From Enoplosus armatus (taxonomy: Eukaryota; Chordata; Actinopteri; Centrarchiformes; Enoplosidae): DNA of 64,000 bases. The notes below the pieces were generated by a model. It ran no database searches and was not told where the DNA came from. It saw only the letters and a program-made list of their open reading frames with translations. Position numbers and translations under genes: made by a program. The stretch spans positions 27,244,891-27,308,890 of the forward strand of contig NC_092180.1 in NCBI RefSeq assembly GCF_043641665.1. Reading direction: 5' to 3'. The first letter of the stretch is position 1; each line of letters opens with the position of its first letter. Shown piece after piece: positions 42,103-55,500 of the stretch.

Positions 42103-45100
42103 GAATTTGTGATGTTGCCTTCCGCTATGATGCTAAAGAAGCCCAGCACAAAAGAGGAGCCCCGCCAGGATCAGAAATTATCCCATCTAAGGATTTTAAA
42201 GGGAAATTCCTGTATTTGTCAGCCTGGGGTGTGTTCTCATTATTTTATTCATTATGACTATTTTCATAATAACACTTGCCACCTCCAGTGTAGCAATTTG
42301 TGAATTGCACACCCTGACAAGAACAACATTCCAAGCAGCCCCTTACACTTTTCTTTTGTGATCAGATCCTTATTGCTTTTATCACATTCTTTAAACATAC
42401 ACACTGTGCAGGTACAGATACATATCAACATGTACTGCATGTTGCCTCACTATACATACATATACATACATACATATATATATATATATGTATATATATA
42501 TATGTATCTTTGAAAATGAGTGCCTTACTTTACCACTAGAGGCGTGTATTACAGGGATGTGGGTATAACAAGACCCTAAGGACGATTTTATTACACTCAG
42601 ACCAACAGGGACCTGATAACATAACATATAGGTATGATGTGGTGGTGGTTCATGACTATAAAAGTATATACTGAGTATATAAAATAACATTTTTGTGTTG
42701 GCTGTTTGTTTGTTTGTAACCCTGTAAAAGCCTTCTTGAGTCAGGCTCTTGGTTTTCATTTGCACATCCCTTTGTACAGGACTGGTTTATATAGCTTAAA
42801 GCCAGTAAGAAACTGACCGCAGTTTTCACTACAGTCAGGCTTTCTTTACAGAAAGGTCAGAAAGTCTCTGGAGGAATCGGAGGTTCGGACCATAGCTGCT
42901 AAACTTTTGCGGTGGTACTGTACAAGCATTTCCTCTGGCCTGTGGGGGGGTGGACTGCAACGCACTGGTTGTCCGCCGTTAAGATCCAGATTTCTCTGTC
43001 TGCCTGCCTGTCTGTTTTCGCTTGTTGAATATTCATCTGGCTGTAACTTTTCCTATTCCTGAAGGATCCTCGGCTGAGAAAGCGCCTCAGGCTCAGTCGT
43101 ACACAGAGAAGGCGTTGTCAGTACAATGACATGTTCCCCTTGTTTAATAGAGGACAATACAACAGAACAGTAAAGAGCAGTATGAGACAGAGCATAGTAC
43201 AAGAGAAGAAAGTAGATCAGAGAAGTACAGAATAAAACAGGACACAGCACAATACCAGAAGAAAAAACAAAGGGGAGCTGAAAAGATTACAAAGCAGAGG
43301 CAGCGAGAGAAGGGGAAGCAGGATATACGTAGTACGAGATGGATGGTGTCAATGTCACACTGCTGCTGGCCATGTCTGCTTGCCTCATTGGTGATTCAGA
43401 GGGCACCTCGTTCCCACCCTGGGACCAGACAGACACAGTTCAAATGATCACTTCTCCTTCACTTCTTCTCACCTCCTGTCCACAATATCTCCCTTCAAAC
43501 TTGGCTTTGGGCTCATATTAAATGCGACAGCCGACCTTGATCCTGCTGAGGCTCAGTTCTGTTTTAAGTGTTAATTACTTGATTTGTAGGCGTGTACGGT
43601 GCTGTTTACCCAAACCTGCAGAAATTGAGATCAATGCTCCGGGGGCTTTGGTAGTAATTTCAATCGGCAGAGCGTTCTGCGCTCGATCGGTCAAGCGTTC
43701 CTCCCTCTGAAATTTAAGTAGCAGCAAGAGGAACTTAATGCCTTCATCCAATATTGCTTGTTCAGACGCCAAATGTTTGAATAGCGAGAACAAAAGGAGG
43801 GCAGCAGCTATCTTGATGCAGTGCTGAAGACAATGGGCTGTTCTTTTGAGAATGTTATGATCGGTGAAGATTAAAGACAAAATCCACTCTGAAACAGACA
43901 TCGTATTAGGTCATTCTCTTTTATCTTATCTTTTCTCTTATTGTCTAGTCTTGTATGGTCAACTTTGAAAAGAGAGAATATATACAGTGGGGTTTTATAC
44001 GGCAAAACACGGCAATTACCGTATCATAGCCCTGTGACTGAAGAGAGAGAGTCAATTTTGGTCCAGACTGAAATATCTTAACAACTATTGGATGGATTGC
44101 CTGTAAATTTTGTACAGAAAGTCATGGTTTCCAGAGGATGAATTCTGACAAGTTCGGCGATCCCCTGACTTTCCTCTAGCGCCACTATGAGTTTGACATT
44201 TGTGGTATTGAATGAGATGTCTCAACAAGTGTTGGATGGATCGCCATGAATTTGGGTACAAACATTCATGTTCCTCCTTTTGATTAAAATGGGGAAAAGT
44301 TACAGTGAATGTTCCATTGCTAATCATTTACATGTTAATTCGCAAATGTTAGCACGGTGACATGGCCAACTGATAAATGGTAAACACGGTAAACAGTACG
44401 TGCTAAACGTTAGCATGTTAACATCATTGTGACCGTGCTGATGTTTGCATTTAGCTCAAAGCAAAGCCAAAGTATTTCAGATGTAAATCTAGAAATAACA
44501 TCCAAAATAAATCAACATTCAGGATTCTTGTTACTTCTGTTCTCAGTCATTTCTCTAACTTTATTTTTAAAAATCATTTTAATTGGGCAACTTTTAATCG
44601 CGGATCATATTAGATGCAGGGACTCAGTGTAGTTGAGTTGAAGGCCCTGGTCTGAACAGTTTTATTCACAGAGAAGTCTGGGAGTTGCTCTGTTACTCTT
44701 CTATTGATGAGACTGGGAGACTGGCAGAGCTGACCCAGTGACAGTCCCCAGGGTGCTCCTCTGGGGTTGTGAGTTCAGAACAAAGTTTCTAGTTGAGAAA
44801 TGTCAGCACGGCTACATACCAAGTCAAAGTCCAATCGGCTGTCTCTCGACAGTATTAATGATTAATAACCCAGCCGTCTGAATTTATCATGTAGCTTTAA
44901 TATTGATTTGGCATTCAACGGTGGGAATTCATTTATTCTGTTTGCTTATTTTGGATTCTACATGTGTGTAAATATCACCCTCTCCTCACTTGCACCTCCT
45001 CGCCGTCTTCTCGCTATTGCCATTTCTCTCCCTCAATTTATTACTGTTGATTTGACACTGACATACCCAGCTGCATTTCTGGAACCGTTTATTTTTCTTG

Positions 45101-48100
45101 CATTCCTTCTTAATCCATTCCTTCTTTTTTTCCCCTTTGCGGAATACACAATACAGGTTTGATGCATCTCTTTCATACCAACGTATGGAACTGCTGTGAG
45201 TAAATGATAGTAATGCAAACACGTTCACTTCAATTCAGTGAAAGATTAACTGTTTATTTTAACTGATCTGTGTACAAGATCAATACGTTATTTAACACAG
45301 CCACTATATTTATCGTCAGGCCGTAATAACATTTCTTTCAATATGATAGATGAGTTGTTTCAGAGTTTTGTTTCATTCTCACATTACCGTTTTTTTACCT
45401 TTCATTTACGGTTTTATGTCCGGCTCTTCTTATGCTTGACTACAAGGAACAACTCAACACTTGCTGTATGTCAGTATGGCAACATACACTATATTGCCAA
45501 AAGTATTCACTCACCCATCCAAATAATTGAAATTAGGTGTTCCAATCACTTCCATGGCCACAGGTGTATAAAATCATGCACCAAGGCATGCAGACTGTTT
45601 CTACAAACATTTGTGAAAGAATGGGTCGCTTTCAGGAGCTCAGTGAATTCCAGCGTGGTACTGTGATAGGATGCCACCTGTGCAACAAGTCCAGTCGTGA
45701 AATTTCCTCACTCCTAAATATCAATCGCTACAGACCTCCAAACTTCATGTGGCCTTCAGATTAGCTCAAGAACAGTGCGTAGAGAGCTTCATGGAATGGG
45801 TTTCCGTGGCCGAGCAGCTGCATCCAAGCCATACATCACCAAGTGCAATGCAAAGCGTCGGATGCAGTGGTGTAAAGCATGCCGCCACTGGACTCTAGAG
45901 CAGTGGAGACGCGTTCTCTGGAGTGACGAATTGCGCTTCACCATCTGGCGATCTGATGGACGAGTCTGGGTTTGGCGGTTGCCAGGAGAACGGTACTTGT
46001 CTGACTGCATTGTGCCAAGTGTAAAGTTTGGTGGAGGGGGGATTATGGTGTGGGGTTGTTTTTCAGGAGCTGGGCTTGGCCCCTTAGTTCCAGTGAAAGG
46101 AACTCTGAATGCTTCAGCATACCAAGAGATTTTGGACAATTCCATGCTCCCAACTTTGTGGGAACAGTTTGGGGATGGCCCCTTCCTGTTCCAACATGGC
46201 TGTGCACCAGTGCACAAAGCAAGGTCCATAAAGACATGGATGAGAGAGTTTGGTGTGGATGAACTTGACTGGCCTGCACAGAGTCCTGACCTCAACCCGA
46301 TAGAACACCTTTGGGATGAATTAGAGCGGAGACTGAGAGCCAGGCCTTCTCGTCCAACATCAGTGTGTGACCTCACAAATGTGCTTCTGGAAGAATGGTC
46401 AAAAATTCCCATAAACACACTCCTAAACCTTGTGGAAAGCCTTCCCAGAAGAGTTGAAGCTGTTATAGCTGCAAAGGGTGGACCGACGTCATATTAAACC
46501 CTATGGATTAAGAATGGGATGTCACTTAAGTTCATATGCAAGTCAAGGCAGGTGAGCCAATACTTTTAGCAATATAGTGTATGTCTCGTACCTGCAGCTG
46601 CTGCACAGATCTCTGTCAATTTATCGTCACAGTCCGGTGCAAACCGTCATACATTTTGGGCTGCATGTGGACGGCCCGTGCAGATCTTCGCAGACCTGGC
46701 CTGATGACGAAATTTACGTCCACACTGATGTGGGAAGTATAATTTAACGCAAACTGATTTTGCGTTCTTCAACCTGTCACATGCAGATTTATATATGCTT
46801 TACATTATTGCCAGCCATTTTCTACTTTGAAGGGATCCTTTGGTTTCATTCATTGCAGTATGATAAGACACTTGATTGCAAGCCGGGACTGTTTGGAAAA
46901 CTATTACCTGTCGGTGCATATAAGAAGACAGCTCCAGCATCTGATAAGAAAGCATGGAAACACACAGAAAGTGGAAAGCATAGTGAGCATTACAATGTGA
47001 ATTGTGTCATTTCTAGCATTAGACGGTCAAGGATTGTCTTTTAAGTCTTGGATTTGTATGCAAGCATTGGAACATGCTATCATGGTACATTCTGGTAAAT
47101 TAGCCAATTAATCACCCTACTTGTTGTTAATTGATGTATGTATGTATGATCTATAACATACTAGGATGCTTCTGCGTGACCTTATGCAGTCAAACAGGCT
47201 TGGAGCGCAGAGATCAAAGAAGGATATCCGATTAGGGACACAGATGTTGGTCAATGAGTCACATACTGAATATATATCCGTACAATCTCCACTCCCAGAT
47301 GAGCTAAGCAGTCATTTCAGTGATTGCTGCATTGATTCTATCACTCCAAAGTCCTTCAAGGTGAAGATGTTTCCAATGTTATCTTCTGTGCATTGTTGAG
47401 AGTTTGGAGGAAGGTTGAGCAAACAGAGATTCAAAGTTGTATTTACAAAAAAAAAAAATAGGCCTTTCTCTGGCAGCCAATGGAGAGAGGCAGGATTCCA
47501 AAATAGTGAGGTGACTTTGATACAGTTAAGGAACATCATCACTGTTTCTTTCTTTCTACCTGTGACTTGGGTCGGTTCTGATAGCTGGTTCCATTTTGCT
47601 TTTGGATTCGCTAAGCTCTGAAACTAACAAATCTCTTACTGAATCTTTTATTTCTCCTCAACTATAACACTTAAGTTAAAAAGAGCAATGTACAAAGCAG
47701 TAGCAGGCTTCTCATTTTTTTGTCCGTTGAAACGACCAACTGCAGATTGTATTCACTATATTTATTAATTAACATTATTCTGTAAGCAATTTGCCCAAAG
47801 ACCAAAGTGAAACTTTGCTATTGAGTTAATGCGCTCTAATATTCTCTACTGTCCTCAACAGAGCCTCAGCAAGCCATCATCTTTGTGAGAGAGTGAGAGG
47901 TATTTATTGGATTCAAGGTTGTACTGGCCGTTAAAAGGTTTTAAGGCCAATGTCAGTATGTCTTATATGTAGCAGAGCAGCGTAACAAGCAAATGGTGGT
48001 TCTTGAACTTGCCTGATCAAGTGCAAGTAGATAGTTTTACAGTGGTTATTGAGGTTGTTCCCATTTGAATTCGCAATTTTTTTTTTTTTTTCACGAGATC

Positions 48101-50895
48101 TGCTTAAAACAGCAGCATCAAGACAAACACAGAACATTTTAAGAATCCCCAAAATCCAAACACAGTCAATTTCACTTAAGTGATTAGAGTAAAGTCAATC
48201 TTTGCTGTGTAAGTGCTTCAAACGGCAGTGGTCTGACAGCGCAGCAGCAAGCTCACGGGCCAAACCCATTTTAATCTTGACTAAACACAGCATAGACAGC
48301 CCCATATTGAGTCTTCCACCAGATCCTTCTTCGTATTCTGCATAATACCCAAATATCTCCTGCTGAAAGTACATTAATACCTACTTAAGTCATGTGGAGC
48401 TGGATGTACTGCTGAGGCAGACGTGAGTACATTATGATCCACCCAAGCAATGTAAGTCAAAGATAATTAGTCTGATAGAGAAGTCTGCTTTTTCTGCTGG
48501 AGGAAGGTGAGGTAGTTCATGTGCCATAGTTATAGTCTGTGGATAGGAAAATGCACATTCTGAACCTTTGGCCTCCTCGCACAAACACATTCAGTATCAT
48601 TCAACTTAATGTCAAGCTGTTGAAGCTGACAGGCGTTTAAAAACACAAGAAAAAGAAAGATAGGGCCGGTGCTGATTTTCTGAATGATTCAGCATCAGAC
48701 ATGGATGTGAATATTTTACATCGACCTCATAAACAATAAATCTTCAAATAGCTTTAGATTTACTATCCAGGAAACAGTGTATTATAGGTGATGTACTATA
48801 TTTTATTAAGAGGCAGTAACACTACAGTACCAATAACTCTAAATCGCCTGTATCTGTGAACGTGGTTGTCTGTTTATGCATCTTAACCCTCTGTCCAGGC
48901 CATACAGCAGGAACATCAACATTCTATCACAGGCAGAGCAGGTGGTCACATTGACTAACAGCCAGACAGCAGCCGGCTGCACTGCAACAAGAGCAGCAGA
49001 CTTCGGACAACAACAACAACCGTCATTAGCTTTCTTCTAAAGTCTTCTCATCTAACTTAGGCCTCCTTCACAAGTGCATTGCTAATGTCAGTTTGCTGGT
49101 CAGCTAATTATCTTAAAAAGCATATGAACTTAATTGCAAAATGTCGCTTTGTTCATTTTATTTACTGGCCTGGTCCTCACTCTTCATTACCACTGCTAAC
49201 AACACACTGTATTTCCCCTGTGATCTCAGTGAGACTTTAAGCCATTATGTTCAAAGGAAAATTAGGACGCCACATCACAGCGAGGGGCATCAGCTGGCCT
49301 AGCCAAAGAAAGACTTGAAAATGCACATAGGTCCAAAAGCACGGAAGCCCCAAGCACTTTTTCAGTGTACACACTAGGTGAGCAACTTTCATTGGATTAA
49401 TCGGGGGAACCATCTTGTAACTACATCCAGTTGCCCTACATCCATTGTTTTATCCTGCCTCTTTCCCACTGAACGGTGGGATAGGCTCAGGACCACATCA
49501 GTCCTAAACAAGATAAGCTGGCAGACAATGGATGGATAGAGGGATTGACCTTTCACCTCATTCGTCTTTCAGGGGAAGTCAAAGGCAGTGCAACGGCCAG
49601 CATCAGTGGCATAGTTTAACCTTTTGATTACAGGCACATTGGCTACTATCACCTGTAGAGTTGGATCATTGCACATATACTTTGGGGGCCATCACTGAGG
49701 ACATAAGCTCAATGATTTTTTTTCTTGAGTATGAAGTTTCCACAAGGCAGAAAAGCTCATCTAAAATGCATTTAGAGTATGAATCAACATTTCCCAGAGA
49801 GTTCCTGTGCTGCCTTTGTCCCCTATGAGTACTACTACTACCACTGCTTCTTATTAGGACTGCGGCAGCACCTCATACTTGTTCAGCAGGTCTTGTCTGT
49901 GAGAGCTTATGCTCTGAAGCTGGAGAACTCCCTCCTCGTCCACACTGAGAACTTCAAAAGTTATGTTCAGGTCAGTGTGTGTCCGCCTGACATCTGAGAA
50001 TACCCCATGACCAGAAAAATATGAGAGAAGATTTTTTATTTCTGTCTTTTTATCCTTCCCAACACAAACCTGTGATGCAGAATTGATTTAAAGCACCACA
50101 GAGAAAGTTTTGGACAGAATAGAAAACGTGATTGCTGATGATATTTTGGATGGTTTCAGGCCTTGAGCTTTTGGATGGGGGCTTCTTACGCTTGTTAGTT
50201 GTTGTTTTTTTTTTCCATTGTTATGCTTTGTTATGGAAGGAAACATCTGCTCAAGGTCAATGTTCACTTCTAGCATTGAAACCTTACACATCTAAAAGTT
50301 GACACCTTATATCCTGTTAAAAATTACTCTAGAAATTATATTTAAAAGGGTGGATTTTTTTTTTTTTGCCTCTTGTGGGCAGCACTGATAATGCTGACAT
50401 GTTGACAGACAATTGGCTATTTACACATCTAGAGGATGCAACAATAGCATTCATTTGGAGTTGTGTTTCTGGCCACCTGGCAAATGGAAGTCCAGTATTC
50501 ACTCCACCAACTGCTGAGGGAAATGTCTGCTCTCTTAGCTGCTAAATACTCCACTTTCTTAAATAGCTAGTTCCTCACTGTCTGTTTGTCATTTGGTACT
50601 TGGTAGCCTACTGTATAGTAGGTTTTTCAGAGATTTTTTTGAGAGTGAACCAAACAGTAAAGTTGAGGGCCGTAAAAGCCAAAACAATGAGCTGGAAGAC
50701 GCTTAAATGCTCTGGGACGGACAATGGCCCAGTCCCAGTAAGCCACAACAACAGAACCCCTGGAACTGGCTCACCTAAATGGAACGCCCCTGCCTATTTG
50801 TATGCTATTGTTTAGAAATGTCTGGCTGTGGTCAGGATGAAGGATCTTTGTGACACTGTTGACACATCTCACCATATTTACAAGAGGAGGAGGAG

Positions 50896-50929
<34 letters not shown>

Positions 50930-52334
50930 ATAGAAAGAGACACTAAGCACAGTTACGTTGGGAAAGCAAACAATAGAGCAAAAGGCAGAGAACAGATGTG
51001 GACCAAGCAGATGGATTAAGCGTTATATTAAGTTCCCATGGAGAGTTTTAGTGCCCTATGAGCTGAATGAATGGCTCAAGTGAAAAAAAATGCAGTATAA
51101 AGAAGAGGATGAGGCCGTCGGGAATATCAACATTTTCACCAGACATAATTTTAAAATTACGAAGAACAACTCTGTACGACTAAAATTACAATATATTAAT
51201 TTACCATACAGCGAAAAATGAACTTCCATGGACTCCACCATATGTGAAAACGTCAGCAAAACACGGCATGAACTCGGAGCTTTCAGAAAATGTTCCACTT
51301 GATGGTATTCCACAAGAGGGGGACTCTCCTCGTAAGGGTCAGTGTGTGTGAGCTGGAAAGAAACTCAACACCTGCAAGTAAATGTAGTTATTGTTGAACC
51401 CTATCACTTTCCTGTAGATACAGTCATTTGAAGCTAGGAACCAGTGAAGACTTAATTGCACCTATTTAGAGAAGGTTATTATCAACAACATATTGGTACT
51501 GGCCTTAAAAAAAACCCTGTACCGGTCAAATGATGTCACAGAAAATCGGGCAGAGAGAAGAAGAGTAGTGATTAATCGAGCCCGTAGAGACAGATGGCTG
51601 CAGTAAACAGAATTATAGTTCGATGAGGCTAAAATCCATACCATATTATTGATTTGTGTTGATGTACTCATAGACACTGATCTCATTGCAGGGCAGCTCG
51701 GATATTGATTGTCTGACTGGAAATCCCATTACACACATACTCATTCAGCTCCATTTGAACTGCTCATGGTACTGTGGATTCCCCCTGCTCATCAGACAGC
51801 AGCATGCCGCCGCACTTGTGTATCCGGTCTTTACAGAAAAAAAGAGGCAGCGCGGACGTTTCGAGAGGCCTCTGCAGGACGCTCAATAGTGTTTTCATTT
51901 TTGAGGCGTTTTCCCTTCAGTAGTTAACAATGCTTGCAAAAGTCATTCGAAATTGGAACAATTTGGAACTCAAAATCAGCTCATTTCAAACTCTTCCAGT
52001 GGTTTTTATGACTGTAGCAATGGCAATGGGAAGTGAATTGGTTTGGGTAAGATTTCGAGGAGTATGTAGTGGTATCTAGTGTGATGCAGCAAGCCCAAGG
52101 CGTGTGCTGAAAATCCAGGAGTAGCTTAGGGGTTTGTTGCTAAGAAAAAGTTAAATAGTTAAAGGTGGTTGGACAGAGGGAGGGTAAGTATAAGCCAGGG
52201 AATACGAGTTAAGCAGAGGGAGTGAGAAAGTTAAACAAAAAAGGGAGCGATGGTCAAAGAGACCACGGGACCTTGGAGGCAGTGTAAACAAATAAACACA
52301 TAATATCTCTTTTCAGGCTCGCTTTTCACTCACT

Positions 52335-52385
<51 letters not shown>

Positions 52386-52523
52386 TCAGAAATAAAGATC
52401 AAATTCTCCATTTCTCTGTTTGCCCTCTAGAGAGGGCCTTTGAACAGAGCAGATTCATCTTGTACGCCCTGACCTCCAGCTTCCTTGCTCACTTCCCCAT
52501 GGAGCTCACACTAGTCAGTTCTT

Positions 52524-52566
<43 letters not shown>

Positions 52567-55500
52567 ACACAGCAGAAAGCAAGTGTAAACACATCAAGAC
52601 ATAGCCTAAACTCCACCACCATAGACCAAGCGGTAACAGACCTCTTATATTTGCAGTTTCTCAGCCTCAGTCTATCTATAGGCTGTATTTTCCCCCTCAA
52701 GTAGGCCTAAGCCCTAATGCACAGAGGATATTGATCCATGCAGTATAGTACAGTCGTCCTCACAGCAGCTCAAGATCAGGTTTCTTTGTGTGCCTCTATT
52801 CACATGACATCCTGGCTTTTTTTTTCTTTCTTTTTTTTTTAAACAGACTACCCTCTGAAAAAGTAGCAATTTTAAGAATCTGCAGAAATGAAGCACATTT
52901 TGATGTATTAATAATACATTTTACTCATACAGCACTTTTCAAAAGAGTTACCAAGTGCTTCACATGGGGAAATTGGGATGAAACAATTAAACACTACAAT
53001 TGCCAATTACAGTACAGGGTATGAAAAAGGATACAAAAAAAATACCCAACAATAAAATGTCAGAACAGATAAAACACAACATATTAGAACTGATAATAGT
53101 AAACAGCTAGGTAGCTGGCCAGTAGACAGCTAGCTAATGCACTTCATAACGTCAAATTATTAACTTCTCTAAATATACACGTATTGCTAACTTGGGTCTT
53201 GTTAAAAACATTGTGTTCTTTTTAGCAATGTTGCTACCTTCCAAGATCCCAGCAATTAACTTGGTGAGTACAGTTTTACCGATGGGAATGATGGCCAAAA
53301 CTACGTGGACCCTGACATTATCTTTTAACTAGCATTCTTGGAAACAGTCACCATCACCATGTGGCATATCTTGTAGACATACAAAATGCATTGTGTGTAA
53401 CTATTTTGAAACCTGTATCATTTACGCACATGAACGCACCATAGTCGTTTTCATCATTATTTCATTATTTCAGCGCTTAGCACACCTACCCAGCGCACCT
53501 TTCAACACCATGAACGCAGCATTTTCGTCGTCAGGTATTTTACAAAGCCTCCTGGTACTCTTTAGAAAAGACTAGCTCTCTCTCTTCGGCATGACAGCCA
53601 ACCATCAGCATACTGACACTATACACACATACAGACAAAACAGTGTTGTTCGGACACGCGGTGCAATGTTTTTATATTGGGCTAGGTAATAACGAGTGGC
53701 ACAGAAAATGATAAACGTATACATGTAAGCGCATTATACTATAATTACTATTTTAATTGTGTTGAAAACTGGGACAATTTGGAAGTGAAGTACCTCTTGC
53801 ACCTGCTAACAAAACACAGGAACTCGCTCATCGAAACATTGCTCCATAGTTCTGCAGGTGATCAAAAACTGTACAGGATACCTTCAATCTCAGACCGTCA
53901 TTTCCATCATCCAAGTTGTGACTTACTGTATGTCTTTAAAAGCATTCGTTATTATTTTGTGCATATTACTTTTGATCTTATCACTCACTCTCACTCTCAC
54001 TCTATTTCCTCATTTTTCAGTGAATTAAATGATAGCGAATTCCCGTCATTATCTCATTCTGTCAGCAGGCGGTTGCTTGACGCTCTTAATTTTAGTATTC
54101 AATATGACCCAGCCTTAAAGCCTCAAGTCTCATATTATTATTGCCTTTGGGAACCTCCAGGCTGCTGGACCAGCTGCTCAAAACAGTTTTTTTGTTTTTT
54201 CTGTCTTTGGGAAGCTCAGGACACCCCACAGTAAATGAGGACCATTGCAGTTCGGGGCAGGGGATTGAACCCGTGACCTTGTTTTTTGCCAATTCACTGC
54301 CTGTCTGACATCAAGGCCACTCTCTGCAACAGTCACCCACATGTGTCTCCTGCCAAAGCAAAAGTCTGTCTTTCAGTTTCTTCACCCCCCCCCCCCCCCC
54401 TTTTCTTGTTCACTGCCATTAAAAGTCACAATGTCCCTCTAAAAATGAAACACTGAATCTCTTGAAACAATTTCATCGTATAAATCTGCCAGACACTGGA
54501 GTTGTGGTGAGGGGGGCAAGTTGACAGTAAATGAATATTGATTTTTCCTCCCATACTGTGCAGCTGGTTTCTGGCTGAGTGGATATACTCTTACAGAGTT
54601 GTCAGAGGGTTGGCTGTTTAATGGGGTATTATCAATTCACGAGGAGTTTGAGTGTCGTCTGTTGGTGTGCTTACATGATGGATTGGCTGTTGAGTTGTAG
54701 TTGTGATGTAGGAGAAACACGTGTGGATTACAAAGCAAAAGCAGAGGTTGATGGAGAAGGAGCAGACAGGAGCAGCACGACTCTAAGAGATGTGTTTGAA
54801 TTATTTAAGGTCAGATTTTTCGCGGTGATGTCTTACCTCGGATTAATAGGATTTGAACAGCCAGGGTATTTATAGTGCTGCCAGTTGAAATCCTTTGCAG
54901 TATGTGATTGCTGCTGTTCTCAAATGTGATTTAACGCAGCTCTCCCATGTTGTGCATAAACAGATTTGAAAATAACGTATGAACCGGACAGTAATTCTTT
55001 GGCTCAATTAATGATGTGGTTGTAAATGATTCATTATCATCTCAACATTGCACTCCAGATTCTACAAGTTCCGCAGGAAGTCCTTTTCGAAAGCACAACA
55101 TTGGCACAAAATGAATGGCAGAGTGAAGAGTTTGTGTGGGTGTAAAGCAGGTTAATGTTATGGAAAGGCTGGTGAATTGCTAAGTATTACCTAAGGCAAG
55201 AGATGACTGAGATGAGACAAGGCGCAGGGGATTTGTTAGACATCTGAAAAGGTCACAGCAATGCTAGGGTGGGAAATATGTGCTATTCCGTCTACCACTG
55301 GGTACGATGTCCCATGAAAATGAAGGCTCGATTTACGCCGCGAACGAAGTGTGTGAACCAACCAAAACAGAAAGAGGACAGCGCTTTTACCATTCTACAT
55401 CCATGGCTTTTACATAAGCTAAAACAAAGAGGACGATAGCGCTTATGTTTTACCCATGTTGCGGAAATTGCAGATGGTGGAACAACCGGAGTAACTGTGG

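Noticed and set aside
45789..46418. 209-residue minus-strand ORF
   Set aside because: Antisense shadow of the Tc1-like transposase; no domain of its own.
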